Assembly (NCBI GenBank): GCA_013397865.1
Contig: VZTI01001782.1
Coordinates: 935,956 to 999,955 of the forward strand
DNA: 64,000 nt
Reading direction: 5' to 3'
Source of the DNA: Struthidea cinerea
Lineage: Eukaryota; Chordata; Aves; Passeriformes; Corcoracidae
How positions within the stretch are numbered: position 1 is the first letter of the stretch; each line of letters opens with the position of its first letter. Position numbers and translations under genes: made by a program. A model generated the notes under the pieces. It made no database searches. It saw only the letters and a list, made by a program, of their open reading frames with translations, and was not told the DNA's origin. Positions 50,901 through 62,600 of the stretch are shown here, in pieces.

Positions 50901-51285
50901 AGAATCACAGAATCACTCACCTTGGAAAACACCTCTGAGATCACCGAGCCCAACTGTTAACCCAGCACTGCCAAGCTGTCACTGAACCACGTCCCCAAGT
51001 GCCACATCCACACGTTTGAACACTTTCAGGGATGGTGATCTCGTTACTTCTCTGGGCAGCCTGTTCCAATACTTGACAGCCTTTGTGGTGAAGAAATTTT
51101 TCTTAGTATCCAATCTAAACATGTCTCTAAACATGCCTTGGCACAATTTAAGGCTGGTCCTTCTCATTCTATCCCTTGCTACCCGGGCAAAGAGACTGAC
51201 CCCCGACCAGGTTTCCACCTCCTTTCAGGGAGTTGTAGAGGAAGTCTCCCCTCAGCCTTCTTTTCTCCAGACTAAATGAACCCAA
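50901..51285 (-). mobile_element. CR1 LINE fragment
   Basis: Reverse-oriented CR1: AGAATCACAGAATCACTCAC, then CCCAGCACTGCCAAGCTGTC, GGGCAGCCTGTTCCAATAC, ACCCGGGCAAAGAGACTGAC and CTTTTCTCCAGACTAAATGA. About 385 bp remain. It is of the same subtype as the intronic copy at 21,048-21,546. Confidence 0.93.
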
Positions 51286-51896
51286 AAGGAAAAGCCCCTG
51301 ATTTTGGATACAGGCAGCCTGGGAAATAGGTTCAGCCTGTGATCCCATCCCTTATTTCCAGGACATGACTTTATGCTGGGAAAGATAGGGAAAGTCCTGG
51401 GATGCCATTGTCCAGGCAGTCACGGGGGGAGGAGCACGCAGAGTGGGCAGACTGCACTAAGATGTCTGTACAGAGCCCACAGGGACAGCAGGGGCCACGC
51501 TGCACTTCAAGGAGACTGATTTGGCTCTCATGCACCTACCAAAATGGCCAAAGTGTGTTTCCATAGCTTTCCTTCCTTTCCTTCAGCCTCACCTTTTTAT
51601 TCCAAGGTAATGAAAGAAACAGGAGAAGGTACAAGGAAAGAGGATTTGCCTGGATTAGCAGGGAGCAGGAAGGGCCTGGGAGCAGGTTTACTGACCTGCT
51701 GACAGGGCTTACTGTTGGAATTAACCCTTATAGGGGTCATGCTGCTGCGTGCAAGGAGGGTGGGAGGCACGCAGGGATGTCCACACTTCTGCTGGTCTGA
51801 ACCAAACCAAGCTGCCACTGAGATAAAACACCTCTTCTACAGTAAAGGATAAAAAATATGAGAGACATTGTCCCTCTTCCTCCCCATAGCTTTTAT

Positions 51897-52175
51897 TAGA
51901 ATCATGGAATAGTTTGGGTTCAAAAGGACCTTTAAAGGTCACCTACTCCAACTCCCCTGCAATGAGCAGGGACATCAACAAGATCAGCTTCCTCAGAGCC
52001 CCATCCAACCTGACCTTGAAAGTTTCCAGGGGTGGGGCACCTACAACCTCTCTTGACAACCTGTGCCAGTGTTTCACCACCCTCCTCATAAAAATTTCTT
52101 CCTTATGTCTAGTCTGACTCTAAACACTTTTAGTTTAAAACCACTACCCCTTGTCCCATTCCTACAGGCCCTTGG
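51897..52175 (-). mobile_element. CR1 LINE fragment
   Basis: Reverse-oriented CR1: AGAATCATGGAATAGTTTGG, CCCCATCCAACCTGACCTTG, CCAGGGGTGGGGCACCTAC and ACCACTACCCCTTGTCCC. About 280 bp remain, truncated at the end nearer its 5' side. Confidence 0.92.
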
Positions 52176-55023
52176 GTGGTTTTGGTGCCATCTCCAACTC
52201 AAAAAAGTAGGGCAGGGTCTGCAATAGCATCCATGGGGTGAAACATAATTTACAGCTCAACTCGTTCAGCACAAGCAGAATAAAAACAGGATTTGCTTTC
52301 AGAAACAACTTTGCAAAACCCATGGAGGTGAGCTGCATGTTTGGTGGCCAGGCTCCCCAGCACTGTCATAGCAGACAGAGCAAATGAAGCTTTTGCAGCC
52401 CCACCAGTGCTACTGGGCAGGAATAAAGCTCCTTTATGCCCAGATACCTGTCAGCAGCATCCCCCCCATGCAGGTGAGGTTCCTGTGGGTGATACCTGCC
52501 CCAAGCCCAGACAATACAGCTCTGTGAGAGCACACGCTCTCTTGTCTCCAGGCTATCTCGTCCTGGTGTGTAAAGCCTTTGGCTTGCCAGATGTTGCACC
52601 TTACTTCAAGTTGGCCAGACATCTTTGAATGAGTGTAGAATACCAAGCTAATTGAGAAATGAAAATAGAGCTGTCTTCCTGATGAGCAAGCAAAGAAAGA
52701 AAACCCCTAATAGTCCTAGACAAAAAAAGAGGAAAAAAAAGAAGACACACTTTAAGGTGACAAAATCCAGGTGGCATTTGTGGCTGTGGAATGACAAACA
52801 AGTAACAGCCAAAGCACTCACTGCTTCCATTTGTGGTACTGCACATGAGATGTTTGGGGTATGAATTTCCAGAGAGGCTGAGCATCCACCCCTCACTGTT
52901 TTCCACAACTTTTGCCACTCAATGCCCCCAGGAAGGCAGAGCAGAATCCGTCAGGATTGGTTTGCTGTTCCTCAAACTGAATCACACAGTTCACCCCTGT
53001 TTCCAGCAACATCCAGCTTTGCTCCAACAGCATCTCCTGCCACGTCCATGCACACACGTCACATCCCTCCCAGCTGACACAGGCCTTTGTTACTGTTTTT
53101 GAAGCTCTTTGGAAAGGTGTCACAGAAATGAACTGATCACCCCTGTTTGCACTTCCTGACCCACTGAGGCTCATTTGCCGTGGGAGGAGAACCCCTTGGA
53201 GGGGAAGGTGGCACAAAACAAGTGGGTTATTCACCCCCCCATGACAACTGCACATGACAAACCCTTTTTTTGGTAATCCCTCCAAATACCACCGTGCACA
53301 AGACATGCTGTTGCCAGCTCTGCTTTGCAGATGTGGAAGGGGTGAGTGAGTCTGCATGCATCCATTTTATTCTCACCATTAGAGAGCTTGAGGTAGAAAT
53401 ATAACATCCATCCCTGGCTCCCAGCTCTGCTCCTGACTCCACTTCTTCTCTTTCCCACAGCTGCTCAGCATGTTGACAGTAAATCATCAGGAATGGGAAG
53501 CTGGTGCAGTAGCAGACACATTACTTTGCCCTCCTGCAGCCCCTTCACACCTCCACCCTGCAGCTTTTTCAGGGCTATGTTGCAGCCTCCGAACACTTGT
53601 TAGGCAGCCATCCCTGGCAGGGGTAAAAATTAGTCTAAGATGGAGTTGGCTGGTGTTCCCATCACTCTTTGCCAAGTCTGATGCCTCCCTCAGCAGATTT
53701 CCTGGCATAGTTGGACTGAAGGAGAAGCACAAGCTGTGCAAGGGCTACTGGTAAGGGCCATTGAGCTTGCAAATGCATGGGTAGCTATATTAGCACTAAG
53801 CAGGTAATGGGAGATTCAAGCCATAAAAATGTTTCAAGGCTTCTTTGGTCCAGTTCACACCCCTGTGCATGTGACTGTGGCAACTGGAGCTGAGTTCCAG
53901 GCACGATCATCGTGTGGGAAGTGCGCACTGCTGGCAGGGCAAACCTGCAGGCACAGCAGTCACGCCTCAGTCACAGCAATGGGACTTTGGGGATCCACCC
54001 ACGACCCTGCGTGCCCCCAGCCCCAGCTGCACTGGGACATTTGAGCCCTCTTGCCACTTCCAAAGGCTCTCATTCTGCAGTGGTTACAATGGCTTCTGCT
54101 GTAGATCTTTCCCATTCCCACATGCCTCCACTGACACCAGCAGAGCTGCTAATTTGAATTACTGTCCCCTGCCCCCTACACAATAATCTCCATCTATACA
54201 AACTCCAGAGTTAAGGGGTTGCAGGATGCTTTTTATAACTTTACAACCAAATCAGTTTTTAAGAGCCTTTTCTTCCACTGTTGTGGACAAGATTAGCCTC
54301 TACAATTTGATTGTGCTGCTATGGCAGTAATAAGAAAAAAGTAATTTCTTTCTCTTAAAAAAATTAAAAAATCAATAATTGGCATTCCTGTGTAAGGTCT
54401 CCGACATTAATTATAAATAAATGTTGGACCTACTAAAATAAGAAAGTGAATTTATGGCAGCAGGCTGCATGCTGCTGCTGAAGCCTGTGCAGCTGCCGTG
54501 ATACAGATGCAAAATATAAAGTCTTGAGGACTGCAGTTTGTATTTTATTGCCTCGGCAAATAAATGTGTAAATAGCAATAAAATGCACAATTATTTAGCA
54601 CAAAGCCAAAAGACTCTGCAGCATTTATAGGCTGATGGATGGCTTGCCTGCCTGCTCTAATTTTCCATAAAACAAGGAAGACAAGGATGGAGGAAAATAA
54701 ACAATGGCTCCTGTCACTATGATTAGCTGCGAGGCGCCAGGTGAGAGCAGCCGGTCTCTGGAGAGAGTAACACCGAGCTGCTTCAGCTGCGCTGTGCTTC
54801 AGGAATTGAGCCCAGATTGCAGCGCTGCTTGGCACAGGCAGCTGAGCAGGGAGGCAGCGCGGCTGTTCCCAGGGTCTGGATGCGCCCCATTGCTGATGCC
54901 TCCGGCAGAAGAATGGAGCAGCCGCTTGGGGTGGGGTGAGGGCTCAGTGCCTGTGGTGAGAGGGGGCGGTTTGAGGCAGCCCTGCCACAGATTGGTTTCT
55001 GGACAAGAAAAAAGCCGTCTGGC
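52176..55023. other. Noncoding sequence, with conserved-looking AT-rich part and CpG patch at its end
   Basis: No known gene is recognised. The part from 54,290 to 54,720 is AT-rich with little simple repetition, and it leads into the CpG-dense patch at 54,725-54,925. Confidence 0.45.
54725..54925. promoter_or_regulatory. CpG-rich patch, candidate promoter or upstream noncoding exon
   Basis: I count 11 CpG dinucleotides in about 200 bp, clearly denser than the surrounding CpG-poor DNA. It lies about 18 kb upstream of the ST3GAL1 start codon, where noncoding first exons would be expected. A splice-donor-like CCAG|GTGAGA occurs on the plus strand near 54,738. No clear donor was found on the gene's own strand, so the assignment is tentative. 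Confidence 0.25.
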
Positions 55024-55072
55024 CTTGATAATCTTAGAAGTGTTTTCCAACCTTAATGCCTCTGTGATTTCA
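55024..55072 (+). mobile_element. Short CR1 3' tail fragment
   Basis: TTGATAATCTTAGAAGTG, TTTTCCAACCTTAATGCC and TCTGTGATTTCAC match the extreme CR1 3' end. Only about 50 bp survive. Confidence 0.7.
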
Positions 55073-55924
55073 CGAAAATCTTGCTGGTGCAGAAGCCAGT
55101 GGTCAGCTGTTAGGGGCATCACCCATGACATGATGAGAGGCAGGGAGAGCCTTAAAAAAAAACTGGGGGAAAAAAAGTAGAAGTCCTTCAATGTCATCTG
55201 TTAAAAACCAAGGAGCAGGGGGAAGCATTTGAAACACTTTATGGGATAAAGAAAGCTGAAGACAGAGAGCTGGCTCCCTGGCTGTGATTCCATGACCCGT
55301 GGCAATGCCTGCAAAGGAGCTGCAGGGCTCCATGCTAGGCCCTGGCAGCAGGAGCTGGTTTGCCTGGCACCAGTCACCACAGTTATCTGCTGCCTCCACC
55401 TGCATCTAGAAGACACCATACTATGTCACCCACCCTATTCAAGAGCATTTTTGAGTGTGACACAGGTACATATTATCTACTCGTTTATTTGGTTTTTTCT
55501 AGCTATGTATGTCCATGTAGGCATACAAGCCCAAATTTCACATACTGCCTTTCTCTGGGTCAGAGAAGCCACAGGCAGCTATTCACATTTGCACAACCCC
55601 TTTCAGGTCACTGAGGTTGCAAAGACATGAATCTGGTGCTTAGGGTGATATTAGCAGCAGGTTGCAGAGAACAGTACTCCTGCAGAGAGTAATGTAAGTA
55701 TCCTTGTGATGATGGAGCAGGTGAATGGAGGCGCTTAAGCTCTTCAGTCACTCCTCATGAGCAGCCAGGATAAGAGGCAGGATGTGCAGTTCCAGCCCAT
55801 CTCTGAGACACACGCCTCAGTCTCACCCTTCAACTCACACTTACAATTTTGGAGTTAAATTCTTCCCCTGAGTGAGCACAAAGCAGGGACTCACTCCCAC
55901 CACTGGAAATGTGGGGAGCCTCAC

Positions 55925-56647
55925 TGTGCTGGGTTGACCCTGGCTGGAACGAGGTGCCCACCAAAGCCACTCTGTCACTCCCCTCCTAAGATGGACAGGG
56001 AAGAAAAAATATAATGAAAAACTTGTGGGTTGAGATAAGGACAATGAGACATCACTCACCAGTTACCATCACAGGCAAAACAGACTCACCTTGGGAATGA
56101 GAGTAGGACAATGATAAATTAAACCAAATCTTATAAACCCTTCCCCCACTCCTCCCTTCTTCTGAGGCTCAACTTCACTCCTGCTTTCTCTCCCTACTAC
56201 CCCCTCAGCAATGCAGGGAGATGGGGAATGTGGGCTGTGGTCAGTTCATTACACTTTGTCTCTGCTGCTCCTTCGTCCTCAGGGAGCCAGTTCTCCACAG
56301 ACTTCTCCAACATGAGTCCTTCCCATGGGCTGCAGTGCATGAACTGCCCCAGAGTGTGTCCCTTCCACAGGGTGCAATCCTCCAGGACCCAGTGACCTCA
56401 GTGTGTGCAGAGATGTTGCTCTCATACACTCCCTTCTCTCTCCTCTGGCTGCTGCTGAGAAGCAACTTTCTCCCCTTGTTAAACACATTATCCCAGAGGC
56501 ACTACCAGCGCTGCAGATGGACTTGGTCCATCTTGGAGCCAGTTGACATTGGCTCATCTGGACGGGGGGGGAAGCTTCCAGAAGCTTCTCACAGAAGCCA
56601 GCCCTGTAGTCCCCCTGCTGCCAAAACCCAGCCATGCAAACCCAACA
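55925..56647. mobile_element. LTR-type repeat (GGGTTGACCCTGGCTGG family), about 720 bp
   Basis: It begins TGTGCTGGGTTGACCCTGG and ends CATGCAAACCCAACA, near-inverted TG...CA termini. The interior has the phrases ACTCCCCTCCTAAGATGG, GTGGGTTGAGATAAGGAC, and repeated 'TTCTCCAACATGAGTCC' / 'CTGCCCCAGAGTGTGTCC' type units, which I recall as a very common LTR of songbird genomes. No viral coding region accompanies it, so it is a solo LTR or a fragment. The two flanking sequences do not show a clean duplication. Confidence 0.75.
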
Positions 56648-59600
56648 GACTTGCACTCTCATTTACTGGGCTCCCAATTTAGACACTGAAATTCAGTGCC
56701 TAAGGAGAGAGTGCGAGTAACCCGGAGTGCAGGGGAAGGAGATACATCAGCTGATGACAAACACAGAGATTTTTTTCACTGCTGGACTTGTCAGTGTATT
56801 TTGAGCCTGCTCCAACTTCAGCAAAGCCAGCTGAGTCTTCCAAATGATTTCCAGCAGCTGTTTTATCCAAAGTGCCTTTTTGAAAACAATTAAGGATGAA
56901 TTTTAGTATTGCTCCTATTTATAACAGTGGACATTACATGCAGGACAGCTCCTATATTCAATGGAATCAGGACAAAAACGCCCCAAAACAACAGAATAGA
57001 GACAAATGCTTTCTATCCACATTCACTTCAATGAGAACTCCAGAAGCAGGTCCTGCAAGAAGGATATTATTCTTGCTAGAGGGAGTGTCCTGTGACGGAC
57101 TCTGGATGTGGCTTGTCAGGCCTAGTTCAGATCACAAAGCCAACAGAAAAGCTTCAAGTAACGTGTTCAACAAATGGGACATCTTTCATCAGTTACCAAG
57201 CTGCAACGTAGAATCAAAAGAATGCTCAAGACAGAGTTCTGCCTTTCCTCAAACATTTCCCTTTGTAAGAATAAAAAAATAATCAGTAACCATGAGTATG
57301 ACTGCCTACTTGGATTTGAAAGCAGATAATGAATAGTACATGTCTTTCACTTATTAATGTAACTAAGCTTATTGCATAATATCTGCTTATTTTGGAAAGC
57401 AGCCCTTTCTACCTGTCCCAACAGCACATTACTGAGTTGGCAAGAAGCACAAGCTTTTGAGTGAATAAAAGAATTTCTTCAGTTTGAACTCACTTGCCAA
57501 ATATTTCATCTTGAAAGTCTAGGCCACCCTTTACATGACTTTTTGAAAGAGAAAGTTCCCTTGACTTAAAGGAGAGTCAGCAGTCCCCTCGCTATAGTCC
57601 CCTTGACCAGCTTTGCCATAGCTTCCATTTAATTTGGCCGTGTGTGATGCCTGCAGTTTATTTATCTCACAAATGATTACAAAGAAAATTCTGGTAAACA
57701 AGACTCCTCTGCCAGATCACACACTCTCAAGAGTGCTGAGAAGACACATCTCCTCCCACCTATATTTGCTCAGGACAAAACCTGTTGCTCCAAACCCAGG
57801 GTTAGACACTCAGAAAATGATCCATGATGGCTTTCATTCTGCGCCCCTGATGTTTGTGCTCCATGGAGCTGAAGGACTGATCCTGAACCCTGCAGAGGAT
57901 GAACACTCCAGAATACCCTGGCTGGTGTTGAGCCCTAGGAGATCTCATCCCTGCCCCACAAAGAGATCTGCAACAGCTAAGGACTTCCTACAATGTTCTC
58001 ATGGCTTCTCTGCACTGCTCTGTGCTGGCTCTCAATAACTGGATGGGCTGGAGGTATAGCCTGAATAGTCAGTCCTACTGTGGCTGTCACCCAGTGTTTA
58101 TATTCCTTAATTCAAGTCTCATAAAAAGCCCAACTGTTGGTCTTGGAAAGATAAATCAGCATTTCAGAATTTACTCTTGCTTCCATGCAGTGCTATCAAT
58201 CATGTCCAATATATATTTTAGAGTGCTTCTCTTTTCCTTAACCTCATCATTGTCTGAAACACAGTGCTGGGGGGAGAGAACACCAGCCTGTATCTGAATA
58301 CAGGCAATTACCAGATTTGAGAGCCCAGGGTGTTGTGTTGGATCTATGTCTGTGTCTCTGAATGGAGTTCTCAGGGGTTTATGAAGACAACAAAGCTTTG
58401 GGATGCCTTAGCCCTCCCGTGCTCATAAAGCTGATAGGAAGGAGAAGACCGAAGGCATTAACCTTTCTGACTCTGCTTAGTCTAATTCTGTCCTAGCAAG
58501 GGATAGTCAACACTGCACGAATACATTAGCACAATAAATGAGGCACTAGCTGGCACTTTAAATGGCTCCTAATGTCCCTCCACAGCAGTGCAACTGTGCT
58601 GTCATCACGTCAAGCCAGGCACCAGACCCCTTTATTTTTAATTGCACTGAAAAGATTCTGCTCTCAGGGAAGGCTCTGCCCAAAGGCAAGACTGATCACA
58701 GGCCCTCCCCAGGCAAGTGCTGCTCTGAGATGTCATTTTCCCTTGCACTGAAAAATGCTTCTAGTTCAAAAATTCATGGCATGGGTTCAAATGTCTCCCA
58801 GAAGCTCTTTCAACCACAGCCACAAATATGGTTTCGATCTTCAAATGCTCCACTGGCAGCAAAATCAAAGCTTTGCCACTGCTTGGCCATTCCAGTTTGG
58901 AAACAAATTTTTTTAGCCAAAATTTCTCCAGTCAACCGAATTCCCATTAGCCATCAATCACAGCAGCCTGCTCAGATGAAGGTGGTACCCTGAATTTGTC
59001 TACAGCAAAGCAACCCCTTGATTTTGTTGCTCTTGTGGCTTTCCCTCAAAGGTAAATTTCTCCACATGAATCATTACACAGAACCCTTCTGTCTTCCAGC
59101 TTGCTATTGAACCATCCAGGAGACAGCATTTAAATGCAAGAAGGTAAAACAACAGTATTGACTGTCCTTTGTCTGGGTTTATTTAATTCTCTAAAGCAAA
59201 CAGTTTGTGTGAATAGCATTCCTGGTAATAAAATCGTCTTGCACATTTGCTTATAGAGGGTCACCAGGGAGAGCAAATGCACCTGTACTCAGCAATAAAT
59301 GTTTGATTCTGTGTTGCACAGCAATTATTCAAAATGAGAGAGACTATTGGATCCAAGACTGCTGCCCTTTAGGACTCAGCCTGTCAAGTTGCATAGCTCT
59401 GTTCTTTTTATCCAAGTGGATTTCATCTCCACAGCCTTATTACTGGGTTATATTCCAGTCTTTCAGTCCAAGTTGCACCGAGCTTGAAAAACATTTGACT
59501 ACCAGACTGCCTTTTCTTTCCTATAAGAGACATTGCTTTTTTATTATTACCATTTTTTATCAATATCCCATAGCATGTGAAAGGAGCAAAATTTAAAATG

Positions 59601-62600
59601 CATGGGTGTTTTATTCCGAGAAGACAGAGAAAGACAGAGATTTCAATTTAATCACCCCTAAAATTGCTTCATCCCTAGCTTTAAAAATGCCATAGCTTTA
59701 GTCATCAAGAGGAAGTTATGATGCTGGCATATATTTATTTTCTCTTTTTTTTTTGTACTTACTTTGGAAATTTATCAGGAATATGGTATTTTTCTGTCTT
59801 CTTAAATTAAACAAGGAGCCATTAATATATTTCACAAATACATCCTTCTATAGATACTTTCTTGACATTTATTACTTATCTAGCCTTGCACTTGATGTAC
59901 TTTTACATATTGCTCAGCAAAGAGAAATGTAGCAAAATTCCACAGAGCTTTAAGTGCACTCAGAGATGTGAACCAACTTCCCCTTAAAGTAAGATTTAAT
60001 CAACGCAGTGCCACCCCAGCCCTGACCAGATGATCAGTCATCATGGCTTTGAGTAATATCTTGGGATGTCTGAGCTTACACACAATTACAGACCACTCAA
60101 TCACCAAATTTAATCAAGATAATAATTAGGCACTGCATCCTGTTTAATGCATAAGGATGTGAGCCTTCCAGCTCCTGCTGCCAGATCGGAACTGAACACA
60201 GGAATGGAGGTAAAGAATCAGCAAAGCCAACAAACTATGTCCATAATGATAGAAGAAAAGCTAAACTCACCTTGCCAAATCCTTAAGAAATCCAGTTTTT
60301 TGTGCCAGTTGAAAACCTGAGCCTACACAATTCTTACAACAACCTATTTCTTCAGAAGACCAACCTATTATTTTGGATTTGACCAGGCTTGAGAGATAAA
60401 GCTCAGGGTCCTGGAACAGTAGGTGTTCAACTGGTGCTTAGTAAGCACTTTCTGCTCAGATAAACCCTGCTCTGCAGAAGGGATGAGGGGGGAAAGGAAA
60501 AGCTCGATTAAGTGACTTTTTGAAGGTCAAAAAGAAGAATATAAATCTGTCAGTCAACACAGGCACTGTACTACACTGCCTCTTGCATCAGCTTTGTAGG
60601 TCCAAGGAAACAGTTACAAGACTCTACAGTTAATACATATTTGAAGCGCCTCATATTTACTGTAAGCTAAGCAAAGTCACTTTCTGGGATAGATTCTATT
60701 AAGAAGATTTTTCCCTATTTTCCTCCAACTTCAAAGTGCCACGTGAGTCTCCTTGTTAGAGCCTAGTGACATCCACGCGTCACTGAGCTGGAGGAACAGC
60801 AGCAGCAGCAACTGCATCCGTAAACATTAAAAAGCCCGGAAACATGAAGGCTTGCAAGAAATAATGGAGGGGTGTAGAAAATTGACTAGATGACCCAGTA
60901 GGCCAATTTTATTTCTGAATTCTACAAGCCCTCTGGGTTAAAAATAGGATGAAAAGTGTATTTCTTTTTTTCCTTTTAAGCCAGTGGGGATATTGGCTAA
61001 CATTTTAAATTCAAAGAGTGAGTAACTTCTCACAAGGGCCAGCAGGAATCCAACTCCAGAGAGTGATGGGGAAGTAAAATCCTTTCTTTACATATGTGAG
61101 ACTTTAAAAAAAAATAAAGTAGAACTGAATGATGGTTACATTTTAATCTTCAGAGCTACAGTTAGCTGCAATAAATCCCTTTTATAAAATTGGTGTCTTG
61201 AGCTGCAAATTCTTATCAAGAGTGTTATTATCAGCCATTGTGGGACTCCGAACAAGAATTCTCACTGTATTTTAATGGCTGCTGGCCATATCCATCAAAA
61301 AGGGGACTCTAACAGACATACAGTTATCATTGTTCAAATTTTAATGGATATATGGCATTCCCATTCATTATTCAAGTGAAAATCAGATGCAGTTTCAGTC
61401 AAAGCTGTCTCTTCATAAATGTTATTAGCTACAAATGCGCCTTTAATAAAATATTGCACTGTGCAAAAATACACTATTGTACTGATAATCAAAGGAAAAT
61501 GAATGGAAGGAACTAAAATCCACAGCAATACAGTCTGAACTCCTTATTTAGTCAAAAACCGCTTTGATTTTAATGGTGCTCAAAACCAGCACAGGAATGC
61601 AGGATCAGGCCCATTGGGCATACACAGAACACAAAAAAACAAACTCTCCAAACTCTTGTGGCTTCCATGCAGACTGCTGCCTGATTATTTAAGTCAAAAT
61701 GGGTCTATCTGTGGTCAGTCTGACCACAGCTCAATAATACTGTCTGCAAATCCAATATACATGGTCCTCTGGACAACTTTACATTCATTATCCAAGTGCT
61801 TGGACCGCACACCTTGGAAAACCCTCTGTAAATGAGTGTTGTATATGATTCAATGCCTTTAAGGCACTGCTTTTCTCGTGGGTGCTCATATTTTTTTATT
61901 AACATGTGTGTTGAGGTATCTTAAGTTAGGTACTCAGAACTGAAACATCCTAAATCTAATCAGGTTGCACACGCTGGCCCCAGACTGCTTCCTACTCAAG
62001 CCAGGAAGCAGCTATTTATTTTCTCTAAATTAATACCAGCTCAGCAAGACACTTAAGCACACATCTAACTTTGTAACGACACAGTCATTTCCCACTCGCT
62101 CAAATAGTCCAGATGCAAATGGTCTGCTGAATCACTTTCATAAAAGTCCAATAGCAGTCAGTAATAAATACTGTGACTGTGCTCTGCAGCCAGGAGACTG
62201 GAGCACACTTCTGGGATCTGCAACAGTGTCCTCGCTCACACCATGGGAATGTCTCCACTTCCCTGCATACCACTCTGTTCCCCAAGGCCCACAGCCACAC
62301 ACACTCCTCCTCTCACTGGGAATGAGATGCATTTCTATATAGAAGGGTTCTATTTTGTAAGATGTATCTTGGGTTTCCCTGCCCTGCTCTTCTAACTGTG
62401 CATTGGAGATGAAAATACTGTCAGCAGCAAGGCTGGGAGTCTGAAGCAGGAGGGACAGGAGCAGAGGTGGTTTATTTGCCAGAGCAGAAGGCTCTTCTTC
62501 TGCAGCAACTTTGCATGAAATTGGATTTATTTCTACCATAACGAAAGAACAAAACAACACTTCAGTGGAGTTGGGAACCTGCCCCCACTAAGTATAGACA

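Noticed and set aside
54704..55180. 158-codon plus-strand frame starting at an ATG in a strong context
   Set aside because: It runs through a CR1 tail fragment at 55,024-55,072 and ends in low-complexity lysines. No homology is recognised. Kept only as part of the CpG-patch finding.
56221..56682. 153-codon plus-strand frame and opposing 127-codon minus-strand frame
   Set aside because: They lie inside the LTR-type repeat at 55,925-56,647 and do not resemble retroviral proteins.
56896..57282. 128-codon plus-strand frame beginning ATG
   Set aside because: No recognisable domain, no splice context, and a length expected by chance.
57634..58038. 134-codon plus-strand frame
   Set aside because: It starts at a non-ATG codon, has no recognised family, and its length is compatible with chance.
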